In this document: positions 10,871-21,049 of the stretch, in pieces
Position numbering within the stretch: position 1 is the first letter of the stretch
Layout: the number at the start of each line of letters is the position of its first letter
Assembly (NCBI GenBank): GCA_015680685.1
Contig: MNCI01037805.1
Span: 573,393 to 602,158 of the forward strand
DNA from: Gnetum montanum
Taxonomy: Eukaryota; Streptophyta; Gnetopsida; Gnetales; Gnetaceae
DNA: 28,766 nucleotides
Direction: 5' to 3'
The notes under the pieces: generated by a model
The model's database searches: none
Told to the model about the DNA's origin: nothing
Seen by the model: only the letters and a program-made list of their open reading frames with translations
Program-made: the position numbers and the translations under genes

Positions 10871-11032
10871 AAAGTGGAAAAATCTTAGAAAAAAGGAAAA
10901 AATAGGTAGAAATGCCTACCTTGGAGTAGTAATAAAAACATCTTGGATGGAGATGGGCCTAGGAACTTCTTCTAACTCCTGAGCACATTCATCCATCTTT
11001 TGAATTATAGGATTTTGGCTCTTCCCCCTCAT

Positions 11033-11459
11033 TGCTTTAGCACCATGGCAAGCTCAACATTGGGAATGGCTGAAAATTGAAGAAGGATAAGAGGTCAACG
11101 TTGGGTAGGAGGCTTCCATGATGAGAATTGGTTGTTGCTGCCATTAGAACCTCTATAAGATCTCTCCTCCAATGTGCTATTGATGTAGACTGAATATTAT
11201 GATGAAAATTTGCAAAATTTAACATATAAAATCCATTTAAAACCCAAATGCACACCTTGGAACCCCAACTACCAATTTAGTGCACCATAACTAAAAGTGC
11301 AATGAAGTACAAGGAGGGAAAGTCTAGTTCATGTTGGTTTTTGGTGGGAAACAACTTTCACTTTTTAAAATTTCAAATCTTTGGATTGTAGGCCCCACTA
11401 TACACCTTCACTCTTGACCAAAACTTGCATCAACACTGAGATTGTTTACCAATTTTGAC
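11033..11459. other. Upstream flank of the phosphatase-like pseudogene; no gene
   Basis: This is the region upstream (minus strand) of the exon 1 ATG. A short open frame (11255-11037) is present but has no recognisable domain and probably reflects 5'UTR or repeat DNA. I found no convincing TATA box. Confidence 0.35.
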
Positions 11460-14400
11460 ATTTAAAACATTATGGAAACCTTACCCCCATGCATCCACAT
11501 TGGGAATCCCATGCCCAACATGGAAACATGCCTATTGTTTTATAAATTCATCAAAATTACCAATTTTTTCTATTTTTAGTAGCCCAAACCTACCTTTTTC
11601 AACCCCAAGTTTCTAAAGGTGGGTGAAACATAGGCAAGGCTAAACACCATGGATTTGAATGTTGGGGTAGTAGTGCCTAGCATGGAAGAAGGTAGTAATG
11701 ATCACTCTTACCTCCCAACACTCATCTAGCACAAGTTTGACCCCAAAGTTGGCACCACATGACCTAGAACCGCTCCAAGCATCGTTGGCAACTTCAAAAT
11801 CCCACCAAAACTGGTAGAAATCTAGGATTTGGTGTTTTCCATGTTGAGGGAGGCTTCTTTCATGTTGCACCTCTCACCCTCAGTGTGGATAGGTGGGGGA
11901 AGCCAAAATTAACCTAAATTGACCACCTAATAGCCATTTCTTAATGCCCAATGATCCTAGACCCTATGAGAACCCTTTGGAGCTTTTGAAAGCTTCAAAA
12001 GTGGTTAAATATGGTATAAAACTATCATATCTCTCTCATCCACCCTAGGGCCATCATGCCTAGTGTGGAAGAAAGGGTGAAGATTACATGAGACACTTAG
12101 AATCCCCCAAATTATCAAATCTTGATACCCAACATTAATTGTCGACATCGACAACCCCGAAGGTTGACATGCATACTTGATTGGCTATTGCTCTAGCCTA
12201 GATCTAGTTTTCTTGATTGTGGGAGACCTCTTCCATGTTGAGCCTTCCACACTCAATGTGGAAAGAAGGGGATAAGCCTGAAAACCCCCTCATAGCCTTC
12301 AAAATGACTAGATCTTAACCTTAGGCATCGATGGCCAACAACAACAACCACGTAGGCACTCATGCATAGGTAAAATGATCATAAAAAGTTAAAAAAGCAT
12401 TTCCCCTAATTTTTCATGCTAAGCATGGAAGCCCCAACATGGAAACATGAGGGGAAGCCCAAAAGTGCCTAATGACCCTTGAAACAACCAAATTTTTACA
12501 TCAAATAGTAGCAGTCAACATTGGCAATCTTCGGAGCCTCCATGCATGTCTAAAAGTAACAAAAAGTAATCAAAAAGCTTTCCCTCCAATTTTCCATGCT
12601 AATTATGGAGGCCATAGTTTGGAAAAAATACAGGAAGCCCAAAAAATACATAGTGACCCTTGAAACAATGAAATTTTGACATCAAGTAGTAGTAGTTAAC
12701 ACTCACAACCTTGGAAGCCTACATGCATGATCAAAGTGAAAAAAAATTATTAAAAAGCTTTCCCCCCAATTTTTCATGCTGAGCATGGAAGCCTTAGTGT
12801 GGAAAAAGGATGGGAGCTCAAAAACCACTCATCAATCTTCAAAATAACAAAATTTTGATACTATGCATTAACCATTCTCACTAACAACCGTAGGGACCTA
12901 CATGCATAACCAAAAAAGATGCAAAAATATGAAAATCTATTTTCCCCAAATTTTCCACACTAAGCATGGAAGTTCTAGCATGGAAAGCACAAAAACCACT
13001 CATCAACCTTCAAAATAGCAAATATTTAGCATCGGGCATTGACCATCATCACTAGCAACCTCAAGGACCTACATACATAACCAAAAATGATGCAAAAGTA
13101 TGAAAATCTATTCTTCACCCCCCCCCCCCCCCCCCCCCCCGCGAGGGCAGGGAACGGANACCTATAAACTAACCAATTTTAATTCCAAACCCTAGTCTTC
13201 GACCTTGACAATCTCGAAGGCTAGCATGCATGGTTGATAGAAGTCAAAGCTAGGCTAGATCTAAGTTTTTTGGTGTCTCCACACTAGGAATACCCCCTCC
13301 ATGCTTCTTAGCATGAAAACTAAGGTAAAGACTTATTTTGGATCCATAACTACCTCAAAACAACATTAACTAAGCTTGCATGTGCTCTAGGACCTTGTTG
13401 ACATTGTTTAGAGCTTTTAAACTTTAAGAAACTAATGTCAAAAAGCCAAAAATTGATTCCCCCTACTTTTCCACACTAAGCACCCTAGCCTCACTATGGA
13501 AAAAAGGGGGGAAGTCCAAAAAATATTTATAAATACTCAAAATGACCAAAATTTGACACCAAACCCTAGTCCTTGACCCCAGTAGCCCTAGAGGCTGACA
13601 TGCACAGTTGATTGAGGTTAAAAATGGCCTAGATCTAAGTTGCATGATTCTTCCACACTGAGGATCCCTTTTTCCATGCTAAGGATGGTATCCATAGTGT
13701 TGAAACTCAAGGGGGGACTTTTTTGAGGCTTCTAAACACCTCAAAATGACATCAAACAACCTTTCATGCACTTTATAACACTCGTAGTAGTTATTAAAGC
13801 CCTTAAACTTTACAAAACTAATCCCAACTAGCCAAAAGTGGTTCCCCCTTATTTTTTTACACTAAGCTCTCCATCACTATCATGGAAAAAAGAGGAGAAG
13901 CCAAAAAACCACTTAGGGATGCTCAAAGCTACTAAATTTTGACATGGATCCATTGCCCTTGACCCTAGCAATTTTGGAAAGTGACATACATGGTTGATTA
14001 TGACATGAATTCGTTGAAATATAAGATTCTTCTTTCTTCCATATTAGATTAAGTTCCCTAGCATGGAAACAATGGGAAAAAGTTGCTTTTCCACTTTTGG
14101 AGACAAGATGGCACTCCTAGAAATCAAAGATCTACACCAAAGAAGGACAAGACACCACAACCTTAAGATTTTACTTATTTAACCCCATTTCAACCTTCAA
14201 AACCCATTCCCTCCATTCTTACATGGTGGAGTAACCACCCCCTAGTGTGGAAATAGGAGGTGAAAGACCTTAAGTACCCTTAAAAAGCCTTCAAACATGC
14301 CCGAAATCAACTAGAAACTTGCAGAATTGAAGCCTACAACTCTAGGGGCCTAGAAACCTAGTCAAAGTGCCCTAAATCACTCTAAATCCATAGAGCAAGT

Positions 14401-14880
14401 GTCCCCATATTTTCCACATTGAGGATACTATGCTTAGAGTGGAAAAAGGGGGGAAACCCATTTTGACACCTATTAACACTCAAAATATCCTCAAATTGCC
14501 TCGAAACGAACCTAGGAGATGCACAAGTTGCTAATATAGACTCCAGCTACTTGTTTGACCATGTTTGACCTTATATTTGCTTTGATTTTGGTTCTCTATG
14601 CTAAACCCCTATTTTCCACACTGGCCTATGTGGAAACAAAGGGGAAAGGATTCAAAACATGCTTTTTCACCTTTACAAACCTTCGAAGTGCTTAATTTTG
14701 AGGGATATGACCCTGCACTACCTTGGGAAGGTCCTGGAATCTCAATTTTGAAGCTCTAAGCACCTCAAAACCTATTTTCCTTAGTTTCCACACTAAGGGT
14801 CACTATTTCCATGCTGAGCCCAATGTAGAAGCTTCAAAACACTTAATTTTTGGGTTCAAATAGCCTTGATTAATGTCTAA
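11460..14880. repeat. Degenerate tandem array, unit about 180 bp, with TTTCCACACT/AGTGTGGAAA dyads
   Basis: The landmark TTTTCCATGCTAAGCATGGAA or TTTCCACACTAAG recurs near 12411, 12590, 12771, 12950, 13464, 13655, 13853, 14035, 14215, 14405, 14606 and 14780. Earlier, weaker copies lie near 11500, 11660, 11840, 12058 and 12225. Each unit carries CCATGCATG-like text, a GGGGGAAGCC-like stretch and CAAAAT(T)TTGACAT-like text. Mean spacing from 12411 to 14780 is about 182 bases. The best-kept copies are 12400-13110. The half-sites TTTCCACACT and AGTGTGGAAA are reverse complements, so many units hold an inverted repeat. The unit length matches plant satellite monomers and one nucleosome. It may be a satellite or an amplified part of an LTR element. 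Confidence 0.6.
13118..13140. repeat. Homopolymer run of 23 C, probably a sequence or assembly artefact
   Basis: A pure C run interrupts a repeat unit and is followed by GCGAGGGCAGGGAACGG and an ambiguous base at 13159. The flanking unit does not resume cleanly. This suggests a closed gap or a poor read, although a true poly-C tract is possible. Confidence 0.5.
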
Positions 14881-15498
14881 ACTCACCTATAGCCCTGTAG
14901 CCTCAAAACATGGCCTGCTAAGGCATAAAATTGGAAAAACGTAATCATTTTTACCTATATTAGCCAAATTTTATCATATGTAACCTATTTTTCCCTATTA
15001 CATAATGTTTTGGCTTGTTTTTGGACTTGTGTTGTCTTGATGACATGGTTGACCTTCTATGACCTTTATACAACCTCATATGTTCATTGTTTGTCTTATT
15101 ACAGCTCTATTTACTTTTCTTTGGCCTTTAAATGGTATCAAATACTAGCTTTTGACCTTCCCTAACCATCATTTGATACCATATGACCATGGGTTGCTAA
15201 GGCTTTAAATTGGTATTGTAGTCCATTAAGACTATAAACTAGCAACATGGACTACTAAAGCTTTAAATTGTCAAAATTTTGGTCTTTATTGACCATCTAT
15301 AGCCTTATTTCTTATGTTCTCCCTAGTTTGATCTTCACTTGATCTTTTTTTTACCTTTATTACACTTTGCAAAATTGACCTTATCTCACTAATGACTTTG
15401 GATGTTCTTGATTGCGTTAGATTTACATATGTTATATGGCATTTTGGCATTATTTATTTACTTTTAGCTAGATGTTACTTAATATGTTTTTGGTTGAC
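14881..15498. other. AT-rich stretch with repeated GCTAAGGCTTTAAATTGG-like motif
   Basis: Copies of a TGCTAAGGCTTTAAATTGG-like motif occur near 14911, 15193 and 15255, and a related copy lies at about 19068, just after the pol pseudogene. TAAACTAGCAACA occurs at both 15230 and 19050. The same repeat family therefore flanks the pol frame on both sides. This could be LTR or untranslated DNA of that element, or target repeat DNA. No gene was seen. Confidence 0.4.
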
Positions 15499-18400
15499 AT
15501 GGAGGATCAAAGTATGGATACTTGGGAGAAAATCACTTTACCTTTGTGTCTACATGGACCTCATGGTGATATTAAATAGTGTATCGACCCTAATTTCCTA
15601 AATCTTGAGCATGAGAGTCTTGTAGACCACATAGCCTTAATAATGAAACCTCTAGAATGGCTTTAAAACCTAGTCAAAACCCTCAAACTTAGAAGCAAGA
15701 TACATAATCGAAGACTCTCTAGTTGAGGTTCCTATCATAACACATAGTGGTAAGGAGAAAACCCTTAAACTAAGTTCCTCACTAGGGCCTAGTCATATGA
15801 AGATATGCCTAGTCCAAGACATCATCAAAGTCTTATAGAATAACATTAAGACATTTACCTAGTCATATGAAGATATGCTAGGCCTAGACCCACATCTAGT
15901 CTAGCACAACATCATACTAGATCCTAGCATTAGACCAATTAGCAAAAAGTGCATAAGATTAGACCTGATTTGGCCTTCGTAGTTTACAATGAAATCTCAA
16001 AGCTCTACCAAGTAGGTTTCATTAAGATTGTCAATTACATAGAATGGGTATCCAACATAGTGGTAGTCTCTAATAAAAATGGGACTATCCATATTTACAT
16101 TGATTTTCGAGACCTAAATAAATCAACTATCAAGGATGACTTTCCTTTGCCTAGTATTAATCAACTTATCGATACTACAATCGAATATGCCTTATTATCC
16201 TTTATGGATGGGTTCTTGGAATATAACCAAATTAGGATCAACCCATAGCACCAACTTAGCATGACCTTTATGACCCCATGGGGTACGTTTTGTTATATCA
16301 TGATGTCCTTTGGCCTTAAGAATGTCAAAGTGACATACCAAAGAGACAACATATATCTTTAGTAATTACATGTTAGGTTTTCTTAATGATTACATAGATG
16401 ATATAACCATGAAGTCTAAGATAGTCGATGACCATGCTAATGACCTAAACTTTGTGCTTAAATGATGCCGCAAATACGAGCTTAGGTTCAATCCTAAGAA
16501 GTGTTTCTTTGGTGTTAAGACTAGTAAGATGCTTGGCTTTGTAGTCTTTGAAGCAGGGATATGCGTAGATCCTAATAAGGTTAAGGCCATATCCAAATTA
16601 GTAGCACCTACCAACCTTAAAGAGCTTCAATTATCATAAGGCAAATTACACTTTATTTGTAGGTTTATCACTAGGCTTATGAATAAGTTACAGCTCATGC
16701 AACACTTACTTAAGAAAGGAGTTCACTATGAGAGGATAGCTCAATGCCAAGAGGCCTTTGAAAACCTTAAGCAAGAGTTGGCACAACTACCAACAATCTA
16801 GCCTCCACAAGAGGGTAAACCATTTTACATTTATCTCACCATCTATGATGCATCCAATGCCTGTCTACTCTATCAGAAACATGATGATGGAGTAGAAATG
16901 CCTGTATACTATCTTAGCCATGCATTAGTTGCTCATGAGACCTGATACACTAAAGTTGAGAAGTATTGCCTAGCACTATTCTTCTCTTTGAAGAAATTGA
17001 GACACTACCTCTTCAGAAGCCAAGTAAGCATAATTTGTAAGGATAACATACTTAGACCCATAATGACCAACATCTATGAACGTAGCCTTATAGCCCGAAA
17101 GAAAGCCATAATGTAGAGTTTGACATCCATTACATATCTCAATCCTTAAGAAAAGGTCAGGATATAGCTATACAACTCATAGTTTCACCTGTTAATGACC
17201 AAGCAACCATAGATCCTAATTTCCTTGATGAATACATTAACATAGTTGGCCAAGTGCTTGAGGGTTATGAGCTAGTCATGAACTTCGATGGAGCTTCAAC
17301 CACCCATGAGGCTAGTGCTACTACCATCATAACATTTCCATTTGGCGAGATCTGATCCTTTACCTATCATTTTGGGTTCTCATGTACCAACAACATAGCA
17401 AAATATGAGGGTTTGATCAAAGGGATAATGATAGCTTTTGACCTACGAAATAGATGCCTATCCATCAAAGGTGATTCACAACTAGTGGTTAACCAAGTAA
17501 CCGAAGTCTATGCATGCAAAGCTAAGCACTTATAACCTTACTGTGACTTAGGGAGTAGTTATTACAACAATTCATAGATGTTGATATCCAACACCTACCA
17601 TGAAATGAAAACACCATAGCTAATGTAATTGCAACATTAGCCCTTAGTGTGATACTAGATGTGTTTAGCAAGTTGCCCACCTTAACCATGGACTGCGCTA
17701 CTCCCATCACATAGAACACTGAGGATACCTTTTTGGTTGTCGTTCATACTAATCCTCCTAAGGAGTGGTATGACGATATTAAATTTTAGCTTATGCATGA
17801 TGAATTCTCACAAGGCCTAACTACTGCTAAGAAGGATGCCATACGTAAGTGATCAAAGCAATATGCCATCATGGGTGATAACACATTATGTTGATGATCC
17901 TATGATGGCATACTCCTAAAGTGCTTAGGTAAAATTGAAGCTAGAACAATCCTAGAGGAGGTTCACAAGGGTGTTTTTGGAGGACATATAGGACCTAGAG
18001 CCATGGCCTCTAAGATTAGACGATTAGGCTACTATTGGCATCATATGGAACATGACTACCTGTAAAAGGTTAAGCGATGTGACACATGCCAGCAATATAG
18101 CAACCTCATACATGTATCACCAATTGAGTTACATACAACCTAAATAACATGGTCATTTCAATGATGGCAATTGGACATCATTGGACCCATAATGCCTACA
18201 TCACTTGTAGGACATAATGTCATCGTCATCACAACTGAATACTTTACCAAGTGGGCTGAGGCTATTCCCCTAAGGAAGACCACATCTAAACAAGTTTGCA
18301 AATTTATTCTAGATAACATCGTAACTTGCTTTGGCATACCCATGACCATAGTTATAGATAATGAACCTCAATTTAGTAGCTAATAAACCAAGGATTTATA

Positions 18401-19006
18401 TCACAACCTAAGCATTCAACATTCTTTCTTGTTACCTTACTACCCTCAAGCCAATGGACAAGCAAAAGCAAGCAACAAGGCCATCATCAACTTGCTCAAG
18501 AAGATGCTCAACAATAACAAGTGCAAGGGGCATGAGTGGCTTGTCCATGCACTATGGACATACAGAAAAATCTATTGCATGACAACTAGCATGATCCCTT
18601 AGAGCCTTATTTATGATTATGAAGTTGTTTTACCTCTTGAATTGCAAGTGCCATCACTCATAGTAGCCTTGACCAATTTCATCAATGACAAGCAAAATAA
18701 GGAGTTGCAAACAGCAACCCTAGATTTGGTGAAAGAGTAGCATGTGCAAGCAGTTGCTCACATCAAGCATTATCAATAAAGTCAAAAGTAAAAACATCAT
18801 CATAACTTGACCATGCACAAGATCAATGAGGGGGACCTATTCCTCAAGGCATCTGTGAGCATGTAGAAAAATTCTTAGCTAATTGGAAAGGGTCTTTCTT
18901 TATCACCAGAGCCTATGGGAACAAAGCATTTAGAATAGCTGGCATGAATGGGGATGAGCTGGCCAATCTAGTCAATCATTTCTATCTGAAGCCATACTAC
19001 ATGTAG
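15499..19006 (+). pseudogene. Ty3/gypsy Tat-type pol (RT, RNase H, second RNase H, integrase), decayed
   Basis: A short N-terminal frame starts at ATG 15499 (MEDQSMDTWEKITL); after about 65 codons the text jumps to the region before RT (SYEDMLGLD, 15861-15890), so gag core and protease are missing. RT follows: KIRPDLAF (15958), FRDLNK and DDFPLP, SFMDGF (about 16198), TPWGTF, and the active-site YIDD at 16391-16402. RNase H lies near 16800-17050. A second RNase H opens with NFDGAST near 17281 and includes NNIAKYEGL, the arrangement typical of Tat/Ogre elements. The integrase has HKGVFGGH and CDTCQQ (His and Cys pairs kept), Asp at 18174 and 18357, and Lys at 18465 where Glu is expected. The frame ends YLKPYYM with TAG at 19004. 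Many TAG/TAA/TGA codons and several frameshifts (for example near 15945) make it non-functional. Confidence 0.8.
15788..15878. repeat. Exact 21-base direct repeat, 70 bases apart
   Basis: CCTAGTCATATGAAGATATGC occurs at 15788-15808 and 15858-15878. The second copy encodes the conserved SYEDM motif before RT. The first is out of place in the frame, so it looks like a local duplication. Confidence 0.6.
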
Positions 19007-19201
19007 CCAAAAATTGTCAACAAGCAAGCCTACTTTCAATGGTCTGCTATGAATTTAAACTAGCAACACAACCTACTAGGGCCTTAAACTGGTATAATGA
19101 CCATCCATGGTCTTAACCTAGCAACTTTGGTGACCTAATAACTTGATTCTCATCTGGCATGTATACATTGTAGTGTTATAATATGCAGTGGTATTTTGTA
19201 T

Positions 19202-19247
19202 TCTTTGTTGGTGCCTCTCGAGTTAATCCTCCTAACACCAACAAAGA
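19202..19247. repeat. Perfect inverted repeat, 12-bp arms
   Basis: TCTTTGTTGGTG at 19202-19213 is the exact reverse complement of CACCAACAAAGA at 19236-19247, with a loop of 22 bases. It could form a stem-loop in RNA or mark the edge of an element. It is too isolated to assign. Confidence 0.6.
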
Positions 19248-19472
19248 GGGATCATTGAAACACCACAAAAATTTGCATGTTATAACCAATTTTCATCATG
19301 TAACTTTCACCCCATGAAACCTGAGGCAAAACTTCATTTTAAATGTGAAAGTTGCAACCCACAATGGAAAATTTCACATACTTTATACTTTTGGGATTGA
19401 AAAATGTCTCATAAATGGTCAAAGTCTCATTCCCCAAGTGAAAAATGCTACCTAGTATCTATATTTGGTCTC

Positions 19473-19494
19473 GGGGGTGGGAGGGGGGTGGGGG
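19473..19494 (+). other. G-quadruplex candidate
   Basis: The run is G5, T, G3, A, G6, T, G5: four G blocks with single-base loops, a pattern known to favour very stable parallel quadruplexes. No gene start or TATA box was seen next to it. Confidence 0.55.
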
Positions 19495-19599
19495 TTGTGT
19501 CAAATGCCTTTTGGAATGCTAGAAAAGGTAATTTGATGGGTTTTATGGGGGGGTATACATTTTTCTACGCTAGAAACACATGTATGGAGTAGATCTTAC

Positions 19600-19765
19600 C
19601 TACCCCCAATGTGGAAGGGTGGGAGTTTTGGAAACTTTCCTTCTTCAACCTTGAGACCACATGCATAGCCTGGAAACTTTTCCCCTTTAGTGTGGAAGTT
19701 TCCCCCCAGCATAGAGTCTCTATCCCTAGCATGGAAAATTCAATCCCCCAGCATGGAATCCACAA
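19600..19765. repeat. Detached copies of the TTTCC..GTGGAA satellite-type motif
   Basis: CAATGTGGAAGGG, TAGTGTGGAAG with TTTCCCCCC, CTAGCATGGAAAA and CAGCATGGAATCC lie close together. These are the landmarks of the 11460-14880 array, now on the far side of the pol pseudogene. Spacing is shorter than 180 bases, so the units are truncated or rearranged. Confidence 0.5.
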
Positions 19766-19800
19766 AAGCAAAAATTCATTACTTCATGCACTTCAACATT

Positions 19801-19841
19801 GACCAGCCACTTCAACAGTCATGGTGGACCAGCCACTTCAA
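19801..19841. repeat. 15-base direct repeat GACCAGCCACTTCAA, two copies
   Basis: Copies at 19801-19815 and 19827-19841 are exact and 26 bases apart. They may be a small tandem duplication or an insertion footprint. Confidence 0.5.
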
Positions 19842-20179
19842 TAAGCTTTGAACTCTTGCATAAGTGAACCCCCTTCTACTTATCCAAGCACCATTTGTAC
19901 ACATTTCTCTAACTTATTCTTTATTCTATCTTAATAAATTTTTAAATTCAGTTTTGTGTTCAAAAATAAAATTATTTTTTGTTCATTATTCGAATCTATT
20001 TGTATTCCCACATTTTGCATCTCATAAATCCCTGGTTGATCTATTGAACTAGCTAAGGCATCTCAAATCTCATTTTTATCATAGAGGCCATGGGGATTCA
20101 AGGTTGGGAAATAGCTACAACAAGGAGCCTTGGTTTTTTTCCAACTATTGAGGTTTTCAATTGCAACACCTTGGGATTG
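19842..20179. other. No gene; flank of the minus-strand element
   Basis: AT-rich sequence without convincing coding content. It directly abuts the LTR end at 20180, so it is the insertion target of that element. A target-site duplication cannot be tested because the other end lies outside the window. Confidence 0.4.
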
Positions 20180-20760
20180 TGTTGACCAGAATTGTTAGCG
20201 TGAGGCTGGAAGGGAAAAACAAACACCGAAAGATTGCTAGAGATACACAGTTGACCCTACCTTCGTGTGAGGAAAAGCTGGAAAAGGAAACGAAGGCAGA
20301 GTGCCTTAGATGGTCTACACGCAAATCAACCAAGGACTTCCCCAAGTGTAAGCTATGGCTAGCGTTGGGTTTATCGTAACTGATGACGTACGAAATGTAA
20401 ATGGTGACGCACAAAATGCAAACAAAGCGTATACAGAATTGTATTGTAAACAAAGCATAAATAGAGAAAACAATGTAAATGGAAGGAAATAATGAACTGT
20501 ATTCTATTGCTTAAATAAGGATGTGCACTGCTCAAAGCGTAGTTGCATGTATGGATGGCAAGTCAAGCACTAAGCCCCAGAGTGATGTGCTTACAGGTGC
20601 TTGGATGCTAGGAGTCACGTGTGCCTGAGCATCCAAAGTTGTCAATCAATGCTCCCAAAGCTATCAACCTTCAAAATTTCCAACCTCATTTATGTAAATG
20701 GATGAGGTATTTATAAGGTTTGTCTAGGCTCAAGCACAGAATTCATGGATGGAATCAATG
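20180..20760 (-). mobile_element. 3' LTR, terminal part, with promoter
   Basis: The plus-strand terminus reads TGTTGACC; on the minus strand the LTR therefore ends GGTCAACA. The first 208 bases match the copy at 28559. A TATAAATA box lies at 20715-20708 on the minus strand, so U3 continues to higher coordinates. The true U3 start is not resolved: it could be anywhere from about 21000 to 22420. Confidence 0.65.
20708..20715 (-). promoter_or_regulatory. TATA box of the minus-strand LTR promoter
   Basis: CCTTATAAATACC reads on the minus strand. It lies about 530 bases before the LTR end, leaving a long R-U5. The CRATATYG boxes seen at the other promoters are not present here. Confidence 0.45.
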
Positions 20761-21049
20761 ACTGAGAGATGAGAGGAAAATGAATCATGTGACATGTGTT
20801 TGATGGATAGCTATGTGTGAATTGGATGTGTCTAGGCAAGCTACGTTCTTGATCAGATGCACTGTATCTTATAGCATGTGTTGGCTTACGCAAGCTAGCT
20901 TCCACCCATAGAAATAGATACAATTTGGAGCATAAGAGCTTGACAAGCTCACAAATGATGAAACTTTACAAAAATGATAGTGTACAACAAGAGAAATTGA
21001 CTTTGACTCACTTGGAACTTCTTGATCCATGGATTAACTACTGTAAGAT

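Larger units (their letters stand above)
7010..11032 (-). pseudogene. Multi-exon pseudogene with a degenerate NIF/FCP1-type phosphatase domain
   Basis: Five exons can be read on the minus strand: 11032-10920 (ATG; MRGKSQNPIIQKMDE), 9259-8816, 8731-about 8452, 8363-7306 and 7207-7010. Donors and acceptors follow GT..AG (donor GTATGC twice). Reading phase is kept across introns 1 and 4. Introns 2 and 3 are out of phase by one base as I place them. Exon 4 has frameshifts near 8097 and 7832. Several stops (WV*PG, KI*TM, LF*N) fit Gln codons changed to TAG. Exon 2 resembles the HAD-type NIF/FCP1 phosphatase fold: PGARDFLAYLLRNFSVMLWS near 9150-9085 and LFQNQPNT-like text near 8850. The catalytic Asp motifs are absent (VELVGIL; MVVHRA). 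The remaining exons show no domain I know; the visible end is acidic (EEGEEKEES). No terminal exon is seen: a last donor at 7009 runs into LTR-like DNA. Confidence 0.5.
19007..19600. other. Flank 3' of the pol pseudogene; no gene
   Basis: The stretch opens with the repeat motif shared with 14881-15300 and then holds a 12-bp hairpin (19202-19247) and a G-rich run (19473-19494). It is the place where a 3'UTR and 3' LTR would lie, but I could not identify a polypurine tract or a matching 5' LTR. Confidence 0.35.

Noticed and set aside
10571-10982. Open frames on both strands in the AT-rich intron
   Set aside because: They lie within the 190-bp periodic intron repeats and have no recognisable protein character.
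15499-19006. Endogenous pararetrovirus as the source of the RT and RNase H
   Set aside because: An integrase with HHCC and the D, D, 35-spaced motif follows the RNase H domains, and a second RNase H is present, so this is a Ty3/gypsy Tat element.
20161-20453. Open frames at the LTR end (also at 28501-28758)
   Set aside because: The same frame recurs in both LTR copies because the DNA is repeated; it includes the LTR terminus and has no domain.
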